Shown here piece by piece: positions 62,534-64,000 of a stretch of DNA of 64,000 bases. The translations under genes were made by a program, and so were the position numbers. Source of the DNA: Cesiribacteraceae bacterium YIM B00369 (GTDB lineage Bacteria; Bacteroidota; Bacteroidia; Cytophagales; Cyclobacteriaceae). Position 1 is the first letter of the stretch. Each line of letters starts with the position of its first letter. The notes under the pieces were generated by a model. The model was not told the origin of the DNA. It worked only from the letters and a program-made list of their open reading frames with translations, and did no database searches. The DNA is taken from contig JAFMYY010000009.1 of assembly GCA_017948555.1 (NCBI GenBank), positions 48,467-112,466 on the forward strand, given 5' to 3'.

Positions 62534-64000
62534 ATGCCAAAAGAGCAATCTATCACTCCTGACCAACTGAAAGTATTTGAATCTGTTCCGGACCTGTACC
62601 TGATACTTTCACCTGAACTGAATATTCTTACTGCCAGTGATGCTTATTTAGCAGCTACTTTTAAAACAAGGGAGGATATTGCAGGCAAATATGTGTTTGA
62701 AGCTTTCCCCGACAATCCGGAGTTACCTCATACTGATTCTGTTTTAAATCTGAACGCTTCCTTAACCTTTGTGCTTCAAAACCGGAAGCAGCATGAAATG
62801 CCTCTCCAGCGTTATGATGTGCCACGGCCTTTAGCATCAGGGGGCGGATTTGAAAAAAAATTCTGGGAACCTGTTAACACACCGGTATTGAATAATAGCG
62901 GTGAAGTGCTCTACATTATTCATAAAGTAAGGGATGTTACCCGGAGAATTAATGATCAACAACAGATTGAAGATCTTTCACAACGGGAAAAGACAGCACT
63001 GTCTCAGGTAGACTGGGAGCAAAAAAAGCTGCAGTTTATTTTTATGCAGGCCCCAGTGGGGATTATCATCTCCAGAAGGGAAAATCACATTATAGAACTG
63101 ATCAATCCCCGGATGTGTGAAATTATCGGCCCCCAGGCTAAGGATGTTCTTAACAGACCTTTATTTGAAGCTCTTCCGGAATTTAAAGAGCAGGGATTTG
63201 ATACCATACTATCGGAAGTGTTCTCAACAGGAAAACCTTATGAGGTAAGTGAATTATTTGTAACATTAAGGAGGAATAACAAATCGGTACAGGGGTATTT
63301 TAATGTTTCCTATCAGCCTTTGCGCACTTCGGATGGCAAAATTACAGGTGTTATCCATATTGCAACTGAAGTTACCGAACAGGTTGAAGGAAGAAAGAAA
63401 ATAGAAGAAAGAGAAAGACAGCTCCGCCTGATTACTGATTCTCTTCCTGTTTTAATTGGCTACCTGGACAAAGAGGAAAAATACCGTTTTGCTAATAAGG
63501 CTTACGAGGAATGGTTTCCTTTCAAACCAAAGGATCTCCTGGGGCAACCGGTCAAAAAGGTATTGGGTGAAAAAGCCTATCAGGAAGTCCGTGGTTATAT
63601 TAAAAGGGCCCTTGCCGGCGAGCATCTCGACTTCGAATCAAAAATGCTATACAGAGAGGATTTTACTAAGTATATCCGCACCAGCTATGTTCCTGACATT
63701 AAAAACCGTGAAGTAAGAGGATTTTATACCCTGGTAACTGATATTACTGAACAGACAGTTAACAGACAAAAGGTTGAGGAAAGCGAAAAGAAATACCGGA
63801 ACCTGTTTGAAAAAATGGCTCAGGGATTTTGCATTATTGATGTAATATTCGACAAGCGGAACAAAGCTGTTGACTATCGTTTTATTGAAACCAACAATAT
63901 GTTCGGGGAACAGACAGGATTAAAAAATGCTAAGGGTAAAACTGCCCGTGAGCTTATTCCAAACCTTGAACAGCACTGGTTTGAAATTTATGGCAAAGTA
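62534..64000 (+). CDS. Multi-PAS sensor protein, cut by the right edge
   Basis: Open from the ATG at 62534 to the window end (about 489 codons, C-terminus missing). At least four PAS-type modules are visible: residues about 10-135 (ending VRDVTRRINDQQQIEDL), about 155-285 (FIFMQAPVGIIISRRENHI to EVTEQVEGRKKIEE), about 295-410 (LITDSLPVLIGYLDKEE to TDITEQTVNRQKVEE) and one beginning near 415 (YRNLFEKMAQGFCIIDV). There is no membrane segment. Such multi-PAS proteins in this phylum usually end in a histidine kinase, but the output is outside the window. Confidence 0.88.
   Translation, partial: MPKEQSITPDQLKVFESVPDLYLILSPELNILTASDAYLAATFKTREDIAGKYVFEAFPDNPELPHTDSVLNLNASLTFVLQNRKQHEMPLQRYDVPRPLASGGGFEKKFWEPVNTPVLNNSGEVLYIIHKVRDVTRRINDQQQIEDLSQREKTALSQVDWEQKKLQFIFMQAPVGIIISRRENHIIELINPRMCEIIGPQAKDVLNRPLFEALPEFKEQGFDTILSEVFSTGKPYEVSELFVTLRRNNKSVQGYFNVSYQPLRTSDGKITGVIHIATEVTEQVEGRKKIEERERQLRLITDSLPVLIGYLDKEEKYRFANKAYEEWFPFKPKDLLGQPVKKVLGEKAYQEVRGYIKRALAGEHLDFESKMLYREDFTKYIRTSYVPDIKNREVRGFYTLVTDITEQTVNRQKVEESEKKYRNLFEKMAQGFCIIDVIFDKRNKAVDYRFIETNNMFGEQTGLKNAKGKTARELIPNLEQHWFEIYGKV

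Overview
The window reads as chromosome of a Bacteroidota bacterium, most likely Cytophagales-like (genus not assignable by eye). The signs are a SusC/SusD pair beside glycanases, a PorP/SprF protein with a type-B T9SS sorting domain, a GbsR-type regulator, a DUF4136 lipoprotein, several HisKA_2 kinases, and promoter-like TAnnTTTG boxes. Coding is dense and moderately AT-rich. I see no rRNA, tRNA, CRISPR array, transposase or phage gene.

Layout. (1) 1-8798, minus strand: a chemosensory operon running GAF/PAS membrane sensor, CheZ-like helical protein, STAS protein, CheY, CheA, CheW, MCP, then a decayed cheA/cheW remnant, then a second MCP cut by the left edge. The remnant shows that a cheA-cheW-mcp block was duplicated and one cheA/cheW copy then decayed. 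(2) 9007-15884: a two-component island with a six-PAS plus GAF HisKA_2 kinase, a lone receiver, a receiver-kinase hybrid, a second HisKA_2 kinase and a NarL-type regulator. (3) 16135-18455: a GbsR regulator with an SDR-like protein and a metallo-beta-lactamase-fold hydrolase. (4) 18572-24817: an RND efflux operon (TolC, adaptor, pump) headed by what looks like a gutted GbsR regulator and followed by an acyl-carrier-like protein lacking the phosphopantetheine serine. (5) 25008-28899: aldo/keto reductase, bestrophin-like channel, MscS channel. (6) 29329-35406: a PL10 pectate lyase, a DUF4136 lipoprotein, a GH43 enzyme, two poorly known envelope proteins, and a relic of a LuxR-type regulator. (7) 35589-49786: a polysaccharide utilisation locus with a membrane-spanning beta-propeller/LuxR regulator divergent from SusC, SusD, a PKD lipoprotein, GH16, GH3 and GH16. 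This set fits laminarin (beta-1,3-glucan) use. (8) 49905-59183, minus strand: an Asp-rich PKD adhesin with T9SS tail, PorP/SprF, a transmembrane kinase-like protein lacking the DFG aspartate, two secreted proteins and a TPR protein. Several of these seem to share one extracytoplasmic domain. (9) 59936-64000: a BON-domain protein, a K+/H+ antiporter and the start of another multi-PAS sensor.

How the parts work together: the left half is sensory, the centre is efflux and ion channels, and the right half is carbohydrate capture and surface display. The PUL has a candidate operator of two direct-repeat pairs, each with 11-bp period, between regulator and SusC. Its enzyme genes are separated by strong intercistronic hairpins. 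The least-explained unit is the pseudokinase/secreted-domain/T9SS-adhesin cluster at 49905-59183.
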